Of a DNA stretch of 64,000 nucleotides, positions 43,566-54,490 are shown piece after piece. The stretch is from Pycnopodia helianthoides. Taxonomy: Eukaryota > Echinodermata > Asteroidea > Forcipulatida > Asteriidae. Both the position numbers and the translations under genes were made by a program. The DNA lies in assembly GCA_032158295.1 (NCBI GenBank), contig CM063260.1, positions 630,001 through 694,000 of the forward strand, read 5' to 3'. The notes beneath the pieces are model-generated. The model searched no databases and had not been told where the DNA came from. It saw nothing but the letters and a program-made list of their open reading frames with translations. How positions within the stretch are numbered: the stretch's first letter is position 1; each line of letters begins with the position of its first letter.

Positions 43566-44815
43566 ACGTGGTACTATAGATGAAGGGGGGAAGGGGAGGG
43601 TGGCGTGTGAAGAAGAGGACAATTCGTGGTAGAGGTTATATTCAAATCAAAAAACGTGCACAAGTTAAGAGAGTGCATTTATCGGTAACTGCCAGGTAAA
43701 GCAAACGAACTCCATATATGGGGTTTTATTTGTACATCCCCCAAGAATAGCCCGCCTCCTTAGAATTGAAAACAGTATCCCTCGACGTGTCGGTATTAAG
43801 TCAATCAGCTGCGGTAGTTCAGATGGGACCAACCAATGTGTCATCCCAGCCTCGTTTCGGCCACAATCAATGGTACCACTAGAGTGAAAGGTTTACGCTT
43901 GTATCCAACACGTGTGATTGAGACTGCATGCGCCGAGCGCTACAACCACAAACTGTAACTTTAATAAACATTGGAATAGTTGTCACTTCGCACATACTCA
44001 GAATAGCAAAACGGCGCCTTTTCCCGACAAAATTGATGAACTGTCAAAGTACTCAATGTGACGTCACGACATTAATGAGCCTTTTAAAGGGGCACTCCAC
44101 TAAAACAGACGTGATAAATAATTCATGCCAAGAGATATCCCTTTGAGTGTGGTTTTTATTTGTTTTTGTTTTTTATATAATATTGTATGTACAGGTTTTT
44201 TTTAAAGGAATTTGTACTTATTCCTGTCTTCGTGTTATTGACTAGCAGTTTTATTTTACACTTTCTGTGTTTACTCTTTCGTAAACATTTTGCGCAATAC
44301 TTTAATAACTTTGATGGTGTTTTAAAATTGTTAAAAGTTTTTACAAACTTATATAGGCCTATATATTACGTATAAGTCTATATTATTATTATTTTTCTTT
44401 TTGAGGGGGGTAGAGGAGGGTGAAAAATACCCCCTTGTACGTACTCTGTAAGTAACCTTAAAGATACAGTACAATGTTGTTGTGTTTGGAGAGCATGCGT
44501 TGTACTCACAGCCTCAGAACCGTTAGAAACATGACTCTAACTTTGATGTGTTCACATGGTAAGTAAGACTAGCTGTGGTGGGCCCTAACATTACTCATGA
44601 TATTACAACGTTCTCCATTGCAGTGGACTTCAGGCCGACTACCGGTTACAACCTTTGAGGACCAGTATTATTACAATATCTTGTCAAATTGTCTAAGTGG
44701 TCCGGCTGGCTAGTTCAGTGCTTTTAAAGGGTACACGTAAACCGCTGCGTGCGAGGATTGTTCATTTTCGAATTCAACTGCAATACATAATCAATGATGA
44801 ATGAAAACCTTGCAA
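43566..44815. other. No gene recognised
   Basis: Mixed composition. A GTGACGTCACGA motif at about 44,059 is isolated. AT-rich from 44,100 to 44,400, with a G-rich patch following. No exon can be supported. Confidence 0.45.
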
Positions 44816-44900
44816 TAAAGGGGACCAGCGAAAAATGTGGCTGACCAGTGAAATGATGATTTATTTAGCTGGTCCCGCTGACTGGTCACGTGCTGAGGTT
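44816..44900. repeat. Dispersed repeat GACCAGT...CATTTCACTGGTC, copy 2
   Basis: Inverted relative to 16,690-16,780, with the same three GACCAG/CTGGTC-bounded blocks. Confidence 0.6.
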
Positions 44901-46857
44901 TGATGATTCTATTGTCGGGTGAGACAGGAGAAATATCACTCGATTCACAGCACTTTTTCTCATGAGGTGACAGCATTTAAGATTGTGCAGGACGACGCAC
45001 TTGTACCAACTTCCTAACAGTGAGATTTTAGATTTGAAACAGAATGAAAACCCCAAACCTGGTTAGATTTTAGAAAGCTTTTTTCACCAAGAGTTCCCTT
45101 TACTGCCATGTTTTAGCAGCCTAGCACGTCCCTTTATGTTCCCCCATTCTCCAGGCAAACATGAGACCAAAAGTACCGATGAATAAAGTCATAATTCATA
45201 TGATAATGGTTTCGTTTGAGTCTAAACTATTTCGCATCCACGGGTCACCTGTCAACGCGGCCTGCTTGACGGAGAGCTGCTCCCCATACGCGCGGTGCTC
45301 GAGCACCCCCAAAGACTGCTGCGAAAACTTCCTTCCTTCCGAGTGCACTTGCAGTCGGCAGACGTGACGGCAACCTGTAACCTTCAAATTCGCCAATCAG
45401 TTTTGTCATCACAAGTTTTGTGTTGTTGTTGTTGGGGGCCGATCCTTGTGGAATGTTGGTCGATCACTTTCGCTGAAAAACGACATTTTGACACTTCGGT
45501 GTTGCCTTAATAATTGTAGACTCTGACCTTCATTGCATTCACTGACATCAATTTGGTTAAAAGTAGAGGTTCTTTGAACTTCTTTCACCTTCTCAAAACT
45601 TGGCTGCAAATTGAAATAACACAAATATGTAGTTCACTGGCGAGTGCTATGAAGGTACAACGCTGCTCGTGCTAGTTGTCAGTGGAAGAAATCTTCTGTG
45701 GCTAGGAAATGAGTGAGATCTGAGGATCCGGAAGAGTGGCGACTTGACTTTTTATTTGAAAAGAGAACAAGAAATCCCGGGCATTCTTGTTTTATGAGAA
45801 CGCTAAATGTCTTTTTATTTGGTTTAGTCTTGGTTTCATTGTGACCACGATCATCTCGGCAATAACTAAATAACTCCTGGTGTTACGCAAATAATTATAT
45901 CCCGAGGGTGGGCTCAGGAAAAAGAAATGGCAGGAATCCAGAGCCGTCCAGAATCAAGAGTCGTCCTCGATTTTTTCTGCTTTGGGTTAAACAGCCATCT
46001 AAATGTTTCCTCCATCTACAAAATTGATCTAACTAAAGCGAGGCTGAACGGGTTTAATCGTCTGGTACAGTATAATTAAAGGGGTTAAACACAGTTCGTA
46101 AACAGTATTCACTACCTTATGGAGACCGAGAACAAAAACTTAAAAAGGGAAACAGAAAAGGTCTCCATAGGGGAATTCTTAGGACTAGGGGCCTCCCCGC
46201 TAGAGACGCCACTCAGCAGAAGATCATCTGATCTGCAGAAGATCATCTCTTGTGCAGACGATAAATCTCTTTTTCAGTGCGTCGATTCAGGTGCCGTCAC
46301 CCCTAAACCCTAGTGTCAACTTCGTAATAAGATCTCACAGTCCCAAGTCAGAATCGGAAACACTCCCAAATTACAACACTCAATTAACAGGATTTTGCTT
46401 GTCCGAAGTGATACGACAGGCCCGTAGGGCTGGGGGTGTCCCGTGGGTGTGAACGGACTCGCTTCAGGCTTAGGCGTTTCTCAATTTTCTGTTTTATTTA
46501 GATTTCACCGACCTGAAAAATAGTCTGAAATATTGACGCATTGGAACGGGGCCAGCCATTCCCATTTTGAGCAGACGTGACCCCACTTGTTGATGTGGTT
46601 TGAACAACAAATTCAATGACCTGTTTTCAAACGTTTGGTCATACAATGTATTTCTTCTTTTAGTGCGGGATGGAGTTACACGACCCGGGTTCGCCCTTGT
46701 GATTTTTCAATCGGACAGTACAGAGCAAAAAACGGGCTGAGCTGTGGGGCCAGTCTTTAGCAGTTTTGTCAAGTTTTTAAAGTTTGTACCAGTGCATTTG
46801 AAGAGAGTGCATTCAATGGTAATGTGGCTTGATGTCTAGTGGCTTGCTTTCTTGTGG
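44901..46857. other. No secure gene; GC-rich patch
   Basis: A GC-rich patch at 45,240-45,390 is open on both strands and bounded by splice-like sites on the - strand (TTACAG at its right end, ACAG|GTGACC at its left). The + strand reading is Cys-rich, but I recognise no family and favour no strand. Confidence 0.35.
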
Positions 46858-48060
46858 CTGGTTGACCGGTGGCTGGCTGTCCGGTGGCTGGTTGTCTGGT
46901 GGCTGGTTGTCTGGTTGCTGGTTGTCTGGTTGCTGGTTGTCTGGTTGCTGGTTGTCTGGTAGCTAGTTGTCTGGTGGCTTGCTGTCTGGTGGCTTGCTGT
47001 CTGGTGGCTGGCTGTCTAGTGGCTTGCTGTCCGGTGGGTGGTTGTCTGATGGCTTGCTGTTTGGTGGCTGGTTGTCTGGTGGCTTGCTATCTGGTGGCTG
47101 GCTGTCCGGTGGCTGGCTGTCTGGTGGCTGTTTGTCTTGTGGCTGGCTGTCTGGTGGCTGTTTGTCTTGTGGCTGGCTGTCTCGTGGCTGGCTTACTGAT
47201 GGCTAGCTGTCTGGTGGATGGCTGTCTGGTGGCTTGCTGTCTGGTTGCTGGTTGTCTGGTGGCTGGTTGTCTGGTGGCCGTTTGTCTGATGGCTGGTTGT
47301 TGGGTGGCTGGTTGTCTGGTGGCTGGTTGTCTGGTGGCTGTGTGTCTGGTGGCTGGTTTTCTTATGGCTGGCTTTCTGGTGGCTGGCTGTCCGGTGGCTG
47401 GCTGTCTGGTGGCTGGTTGTCTTGTGGCTGGTTGTCTGGTGGCTGGCTTTCTGGTGGCTGGCTGTCTGGTGGCTTGCTCTCAGGTGGCTTGCTGTCTAGT
47501 GGCTGGTTGTCTGATGGCTTGCTGTCTAGTGGCTGGTTGTCTGGTGGCTGGCTGTCTGTCTGATGGCTGGCTGTCTGGTGACTGGTTGTCTGGTGGCTGG
47601 CTGTCTGGTGGCTGGTTCTCTGGTGGCTGGTTGTCTGGTGGCTGGCTGTCTGGTGACTGGTTGTCTTGTTGCTTGTTGTCTGGTGGCTGGAAGTCTTATG
47701 GCTGTCTTTCCGGTGGCTGGCTGTGTGGTGGCTTGCTCTCTGGTGGCTTGCTGTCTAGTGGCTGGTTGTCTGATGGCTTGCTGTCTAGTGGCTGGTTGTC
47801 TGGTGGCTGGCTGTCTGTCTGATGGCTGGCTGTCTGGTGGCTGGTTCTCTGGTGGCTGGTTGTCTGGTGGCTGTGTGTCTTATGGCTGTCTTTCTGGTGG
47901 CTGGCTGTCTGGTGGCTTGCTCTCTGGTGGCTTCCTGTCTGGTGGCTGGTTGTCTGATGGCTTGCTGTCTAGTGACTGGTTGTCTGGTGGCTGGCTGTCT
48001 GTCTGATGGCTGGCTGCCTTGTGGCTGGTTGTCTGATGGATTACTGTCTGGTGGCTTGCT
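46858..48060. repeat. 15-bp minisatellite, about 80 units
   Basis: About 1.2 kb of GTTGTCTGGTGGCTG units and variants. Because 15 is a multiple of 3 and the unit has no stop in most frames, the array gives a 317-codon + strand ORF of CLVAG repeats, LSGGW repeats in a second frame and TRQPA/NQPPD repeats on the - strand. Equal openness of several frames, with no splice or start context, points to non-coding DNA. Higher-order duplications are visible: the stretch ending CTGGCTGTCTGTCTGATGGC occurs three times. Confidence 0.95.
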
Positions 48061-49185
48061 CCACAAGAGCAGCTTAGGTCAGCAGCAAGATTCATTTTCC
48101 GAACCTTCCCGTCCACTTCTGAGCCAGGCGATGGAGATTGGCGCCAGGTGGATTGAGGTGCTTGTTTAGGGATGTATGGGTGGAGGGTATTTGGTGCGGC
48201 AGTTGACCTTCGTATCCTCTTTTGTTCTGCTGACCATGACCATGACCTAGAAAGGTGGGTCTGTTGTATTGCAGCAAGTATTTGAGTACAGTGGTTGTCT
48301 TATTGGCGTGTATTTGGCGTCTATTCGTTTCATGAGGGACGTGATCTGGGTTACAGAGGCCTTCTGGCCAAGTGCTAGGCTTTGTGACTACCGTCTGGTG
48401 TCGGAAGGTACAAATCCCAGCCAAAACTGACAACATAATCTCTAGTTGTATATCTTATACACCAGGACACAATGACCCGGATGGGTTTTGTGCAGTGGGC
48501 CCATGCACCACTTTCGACAAAATAAATAAATAAACACAAAAAATGATCCGTTATTCCAACACAACTTTACCGGATCGGAAGTGACTATCGGAGTCAAAAA
48601 ACAACAACACACAATGAAAACAGCGTTTTGTTTATTCAACAAAGGAACTATGTAAAATATGTTGAAATCCCCCGACCATAAAAAGAGCTTTCTCGCCTGG
48701 ATGAACTCCATAACATGATGGCATTTGTCAGAAACCATCGAGGTGAACACACACAGAACGGCCGATTGTTTGAGGTGACAACATATTAGGCATCAAAGCG
48801 GAAGTTTGTATTGACCCAACGCGGTCGTACAAAAATGTTGCACATACCGACTAACAATAAAATGCTCTCGTTCGATTGTCATAAAAAAAGTCGTTGAACG
48901 CTGGTGTATTTTGCGGTCAGGGATGTCAATGCACTATATGCGGACGTTATGGTAAACCGGAGTGGAAGATTACCAAACTCAAACACTTGTTCATACTGGG
49001 TTGATTTTTCATAACTGAGTAAAAATTTCGCTGAGCATTCATAAATCTCATGCAGCTGGGACAGGATGACCGACGTAGGCCCTTTTCGAAACTGCGGCTT
49101 GTGCTTTGGCTTAGGCTTGGGCTTGTTGGCCCAATTGCAACCAACGTCGCACCCGGCTAGTGTGCTCACGCTCCCCCATATACCT
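48061..49185. other. No gene recognised
   Basis: Ordinary AT-rich sequence with short ORFs on both strands; no family is recognised. Confidence 0.45.
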
Positions 49186-49360
49186 CATGCACATGACGTC
49201 ATTTGGGTAGGGCGCCCTCGGCTAGAGGTCAAAAGAAGGTTACTCATTGGCCGATTCTATGCGCTGCGCGTATTGTACATACAGATGTGCGTTTTTCATT
49301 GTTACTTCATCTTTTTACCTCTAAGATGGCGGCGTGACGACGTCAATGCATAAGGTCCAT
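49186..49360 (+). mobile_element. SINE family 1, copy 3 (3' part only)
   Basis: Begins at TGCACATGACGTCATTTGGG, then TAGGGCGCCCTCGGCTAGAG, ACTCATTGGCC, GCGCTGCGCGTA and AAGATGGCGGCGTGACGACG. It matches 25,889-26,060 in the same orientation, about 85% by eye. The 5' half and tRNA head are absent. Confidence 0.78.
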
Positions 49361-49449
49361 GTTTGGAGTCTTGAAGAAAAGTGCACTCGTGATTAGCGTA
49401 TGACTTAGCGTGTAAATGCCGCACCGCCTTATATTGTGCACTCCACTGC

Positions 49450-49545
49450 CACATTGACTCTCAGTCAAAATGGCGCAACCAAGATGGTGATGACGTCAGG
49501 TGGTGACGTCACCTGTGATGATGACGTCAGGTGAATTTGGTCAAT
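49450..49545. repeat. Dispersed TGACGTCA-bearing repeat, copy 4
   Basis: CATTGACTCTCAGTCAAAAT with GGCGCAACC, then three TGACGTCA/TGACGTCAC sites within about 45 bp (GATGACGTCAGGTGGTGACG and following), the densest of the four copies. Confidence 0.65.
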
Positions 49546-49910
49546 AGGCTCCGCAAGTCACGTCAATAACGGGCCTTCAAACAGGCAGACAGAGCCCAAG
49601 CAGGAGACTACGAAGAAGCCCGTGGTTTCAAAAAGGCCAATAATGCCCTCCAATGTGTTACACAACTGTGTTCGGTTCCCCGACTTCCTGCTCACCAAAG
49701 CATTTGTTTCAACACAGAGTACCCGCAGATTCTATCTAGATCCGTATCGCTGAACGTAAAGGTTTGATGCAGAAAATTAATAAGTACCACAAAATTTACA
49801 GGTAGATTAAAGTTGTGTGAACGACAAGACAAAATAATGGTGTAGGCCTAATAACCGTTCTTATGCATTAATTTCACAATTATAAACAGCAACGAACAGA
49901 CATTTCAACC

Positions 49911-50304
49911 TTAAAGGAACGTTACAGAATTGGTAAGAAAAAAACTTGTAAAATATATTTTGTTATCACAGATTTACATAAAACTTACACGGTCTAATGA
50001 TGATGATAGTAGAAAACATCCCTTGAAATATTTCTGTCTGAAATGCCATATTTGATGAGAAATGAATAAACTAATTTTCCGATCGGAGTTTATCGCTCAG
50101 TGAGCGTTTTACTCATTTGTTGAATCTGTATGATTTCATGCAAATGTGTAATCGGTTTTTCACTATTTTCTCGTGACCCAGATGGCCGATCGATCTCAAA
50201 CTTCTACAGGTTTGTCAGTTTATGTATCTGGTGGATTATATAAAGTGCCTACACTGCCAGCAACTGTTTTGTCAGCAAAAACCAATTCTGTAATCTTCCT
50301 TTAA
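49911..50304. mobile_element. TIR element (MITE) TTAAAGGAACATTACAG, copy 2
   Basis: 394 bp, same orientation as 1154-1545 and very similar throughout (CTTACACGGTCTAATGATGA; CAGATGGCCGATCGATCTCA). The right end has one change relative to the left (GTAATCTTCC for GTAACGTTCC). No open frame. Confidence 0.92.
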
Positions 50305-52535
50305 CCAAAAAAAACCTATTTTCATTAAGTGAGACCCAATCAAAAACGGACCACACACTCTCATCGGCAAACCTCATCAGCTTATTTACTTATTTATGTA
50401 TTTATTTATTATTGTTTCTCCGAGTCTTGGGGTCCTTGCTATACATGATACATCTTGGGATTCATCTTCGTTTCCGGATGAAAGACCACACACGTCCAAG
50501 AATGAGGACGCCCTTTTCCCCCACTTGTTATCATAGTATCATCAATAAACGTCACGTTATCATTCCTCGACAGCGAGCCGTTGAATATTTGAGCTATCTT
50601 TGTGTATCTGTATCTCTGTGGGCACGACTTGACTTTCCAGCAAATCTCATCAAAAGACAACACATGTCTTGTACTTCTTGTACAACTCATAACTTTTACA
50701 GGACCCGGAAATAGTCTTCGGCGAAACCTAAACATAAGTCATGTTTGAAGGTTTGCATGGTGTGGAAAATAAGAATATAGTACTACAACTCGTAAACTTG
50801 CAGGTACATATTGTGTAAATCTCTTTTAGCAGGAGCGTTAGGTCTGAAAAGAGCCGATTGGGTCTCGACGTTTCGAACTATTACTCTGTCGTCTTCAGGA
50901 GAAATAAGAAATGTGTCTTTCTGTGCTCCACTTACGGGAGCAGGTTTGAAATTTAAAAAAAGCTTCAGTATATAATTGTAGTCAGTTTCAAAGTGCGTAT
51001 AGTGGTAAACTTTGTGAGGTCACTGGTGAGGCGCTAAGGACTATGGCCAGTGGTCCATAGTGGGCATTATGTGCCATGTTGTATCATTACGCCAGAGTAC
51101 CGCATGAGTGGTTAGGCTTTTCGCAAAGGCAACATGGAAGCAAGGTATTAGAAATCAAATTGATGAGAACACAAGGAGGCACCAAGGAAGCCCGTCCTCC
51201 CAAGACACCCCCTAACCCTCATTCTGCCCTGGTTCTTTCACGCACGTCTGCATTTACTTTCCAAGCATCAAGTCGATGCCGGTGGACGTTTTAATCAAAA
51301 AGGGCATTTCATCTTAACTCGATGGAACATTTTGGCGCGCTCAGTGACACAAACCAGAAAAGTCCTTTAAAAAAACGGTCACGAGCCCTACTTGTAACGT
51401 TTGTTTGAGAATTAGGTCAGCTATTATAATGGCCACTTCACTTTGAACGAGTAGCGTTTTGTTTCTTATTTTCCCTGAGGCAATCAGTGTATAACTCTGC
51501 CTGGAGTCTTGGTAGCAGACGCGGGTGCCAGACTACGGAGGAGTCGTGGCTATTAGTCAAAGACGCCGACGGGTGATAAATAAAAATGTGCGCTGTGAAC
51601 TACCGAGTGAGGCCAACGCGGAAAATTAATTAGCAGCTACGCGCCATTATGTCGTTTGGCGGGAAACTGGAATTGAACCGCTGCCTGTCTTGGGTTCGCG
51701 CTGGCGCGAACGCTGAAATTGAACCGGCGAGACACCTTGGAATGCTCGCCACGCTCCCGGCCTGGCGGAGATTATGAGGGAAATGATATGCACAACTAAT
51801 ATTTTACAGTGGAATCCTAAACGGGCTGGTTAATCTCCCTAGTAGTACTCGGGTGAGAGAAGATTGGCGAACGATATTTCTCGGTGAGTGACTAATTTGC
51901 AACTTTTTTTTGTCGTTGCCCGGGCCAGAACTTCTGATGAATGGCCCGAGACATTCCACCGTGGTGACATGTTTACACGCGGGTTCGAGGTCTACACGAA
52001 ATGAGGCGACATGCCTCAACCCAAAAGTTCTTAACAGCCATTTGCGTTTGTTTTAATTTTGGTTTTTTTTACAAATAAACTTCGAATTATTTAGTTTCGG
52101 TCATTTATCTTTTTGGACGAATCGAAATCGGAGAATCTTGAATAAGCTTTTGCTTTGGAAATATAATGAATTGAGTTTGATTGCAATTAATTGAATGTAC
52201 ATGTATTTAGTTCTATCAATTAGACAATCTGTGGTACGAGATGTGTAGCAGACAGAGCTTTACCAATGAAGGTCATTTCTCAAATACTCACATAGGAGGT
52301 GAATCAAACCGAATGAACGCAATGGCTGTCTTAGAGGGGATGTCATATATCTAAGCAATCGACCCACGGATGAACCTCGTTTTCAGATTGATTGATTCTT
52401 AAGAGTCCACAAGAAGTCCACTTCCAAGATGTGCTTTAATTGACAAATCGGTGACCACCAGTCAATAATTGAGTGGTTTTGGCTCGCTGGGTTACAGCTG
52501 TCTCGTACAACAAAGTCCAAGACTATACAGAACAC
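50305..52535. other. No gene recognised
   Basis: Includes a second CTGAAGACGA...TTCGAAACGTCGAGACCC unit at about 50,865-50,903 (- strand), related to 41,074-41,191. The part at 51,600-51,990 is GC-richer. ORFs of 66-100 codons on both strands at 50,412-50,735 overlap and show no family. Confidence 0.45.
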
Positions 52536-52734
52536 AGGGCCCTTTTTCATAAAGCTGCTTAAAGAGACAATATTTTGCTTAACAATTTTCTGCTAAGCAA
52601 AAATTAGCAGAATATCAGTCAAAGATGGTGCTTATGACATGGTAATCATTGGATGATAACCTTATTCTGTTAAGCATAATTTGGTTGTGCTTAGCTACGT
52701 TTTGTGCTTAAACAGCTCTACGATATTGGGCCCT
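52536..52734. mobile_element. MITE GGGCCCAATTTC, copy 5
   Basis: Left end AGGGCCCTTTTTCATAAAGC with TGCTTAA; right end GTGCTTAAACAGCTCTACGA with TATTGGGCCCT. The internal AACCTTATTCTGTTAAGCAT AATTTGGTTGTGCTTAGC-type block matches copy 2. 199 bp. Confidence 0.9.
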
Positions 52735-53769
52735 GGACAACTTGCTTAAAACATGGGTAAGGTTAACAATTAATGATGGTCAACAGATTTACACAAGTCA
52801 TGGTATACAGACGGTCATGGTGGAAAACTTCCCTTTAGATAGAGTTACATGAAATGCTATAGTTTTGTGGAAATGAAAAAAAACACAGTTTTGATCTCGC
52901 AAGTCCAAATATGATGTTTGAAAATAGTGATGTGGTTTTCCACTATTTTGTATGGAATCCGACTAGTTTCAACTTTCACATGTTCGATATTTCATGTATG
53001 TTGGGTCGCACACAGTGTAGACTCTGGTCTCTGACATTAACCAATATTTTTCGCGTGCATAATTCCCACAAAATAGTTCCACTATCTTTCCCACTAAAAC
53101 TGAAAGTGCGGTTGACATTCATTATCGGGCAACGGATGGTACGGGTCATTGGCCGGAGACGTACAACGAACAACTTCGGTGCCGTTGACTGCCTTCAGAC
53201 TGCCCACCATAAACACGGGCCGTGCGGCCTGTTTAATTGTTAAAGTCGTTGCGCAATGAACCAGAGTAAAAAGCACGTTACGAAAGCAAGACCATTAAAG
53301 AAGTCAGTTGTCGCCTGACTGTCAACACTCTCTGCATAACAACAGCCGAGATGAGTTTTCCGTGCCGTAACCATGACAACGTCGGCTCTCTTCCGGGATG
53401 TGAGCATTTTTTTAGACAATGGGTGTGTTAGCTGGAAAATTGTATGAAGAGTGGTGGATGACACAGAGTTCTTGTTTGAGCCGTGAGCAGGGAGAAAAAC
53501 ACGGCCAGTAGGCCAGGGAAGGGGTGATAGTGTGGCGCCGTAGATGGTGACACTAGGGCTGGGCCGAGGAACGTTCCTTTCTGTCTCTACGTTCTACTCC
53601 AGCCATGCATAGCTTCCGGATGACACGCATGATCAGCTAATAGACGGTACTACGAAGACAGATCATACCAAAACCACTCAAGCAGTTACCAACTCGACCT
53701 ACGATGACCCACCATGTATTGGCGCCATGTCCAACGCCGTTCTTCAGTAATAACGCCTAATCCCCACGG
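52735..53769. other. Decayed TIR element and unassigned DNA
   Basis: 52,780-53,000 has the order of blocks of the TTAAAGG-type TIR elements (TTTACACAAGTCATGG, TTTTCCACTATTTTG, TTTCAACTTTCACATGTTCG) in a highly diverged form. The rest has no recognisable content. Confidence 0.4.
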
Positions 53770-54170
53770 TAAAGCGAGCCGGAACTGGCCACCCTCAAGG
53801 CTGCTGGTTCGAATTCCCGAATTGACAACAGGTAGTGTCGTCTTCAATTCATGTTACTAAACAAAACTTGATTCATCCCTTCCTCAAGGTTTTCATAAAT
53901 TCAGGTTGTGGTTCCGAGGTTGAGTTCCTTCCATGGCTCTGACCTCTGTGGACCCCGGTTCGAATCCCGCTCCGGACCGGAGCCTCACACGTGGATTGGG
54001 TTTTCAGTCCCTAACCTGTTTACTTGCGTTTTCCAAAGTTGATGTTTTTCCTCCCAATCTAAAACTGAGATTTCCTTGCCATATTCCCTTCACTGGTATC
54101 TACAGGTTACAGTGCAATGAACTATTGAACGTTCTCTCTTCCATGACAGGAAAGATATGGACAATCTAAT
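53770..54170 (+). mobile_element. tRNA-derived SINE, family 2, copy 2, and an adjacent tRNA-like head
   Basis: The first tRNA-like block, with a B box CTGGTTCGAATTCCCG, lies at about 53,803-53,820. A second, with CCCGGTTCGAATCCCGCTCC, lies at about 53,955-53,975. It is followed by the family-2 tail CGTGGATTGGGTTTTCAGTC CCTAACC... and a pyrimidine-rich TTTTTCCTCCC. The second block plus tail matches 43,390-43,565 in inverse orientation. Neither block makes a complete tRNA cloverleaf. Confidence 0.72.
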
Positions 54171-54389
54171 CTAATACATTCTAGTCGTCTACATCAAAAC
54201 CAACTTCTGAAAAAAAACATACACAAGACGTTTGTCACTCACAACCGTTGTTTGATTTATGTCTTCGTTGTTCTTTTGTGACAACCCTACAATATTAATG
54301 AATTTTGATGAAAATCGGGTGGGAAAATGTGCGTAGTTGGAAAACAGCCAAGAAACCTGTAGTGAAGACCTCGACATCCTCGAGTGAGT

Positions 54390-54490
54390 TGCGGCGGTTT
54401 GATCAGAACCGGTTGAGAACCGGTGATGTGGCAACTCGACGTTTCGGTCAGCGCGCTCCGTTCAACTTCCAGGGGAAAGCAGTTGAAATA
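54390..54490 (-). repeat. CTCGACGTTTCGGTC hairpin-type repeat
   Basis: On the - strand it reads CTGGAAGTTGAACGGAGCGC then GCTGACCGAAACGTCGAG. The GAAACGTCGAG end is the same as at 41,074 and 50,865, but the front part differs, so it is a distant relative. Confidence 0.4.

Noticed and set aside
45161..45396. Cys-rich + strand ORF and overlapping - strand ORF in a GC-rich patch
   Set aside because: Both strands are open, neither peptide resembles a known family, and the splice-like borders on the - strand are not decisive.
46869..47822. 317-codon + strand ORF of CLVAG repeats
   Set aside because: It is the translation of a 15-bp minisatellite that is open in several frames on both strands, with no start or splice context.
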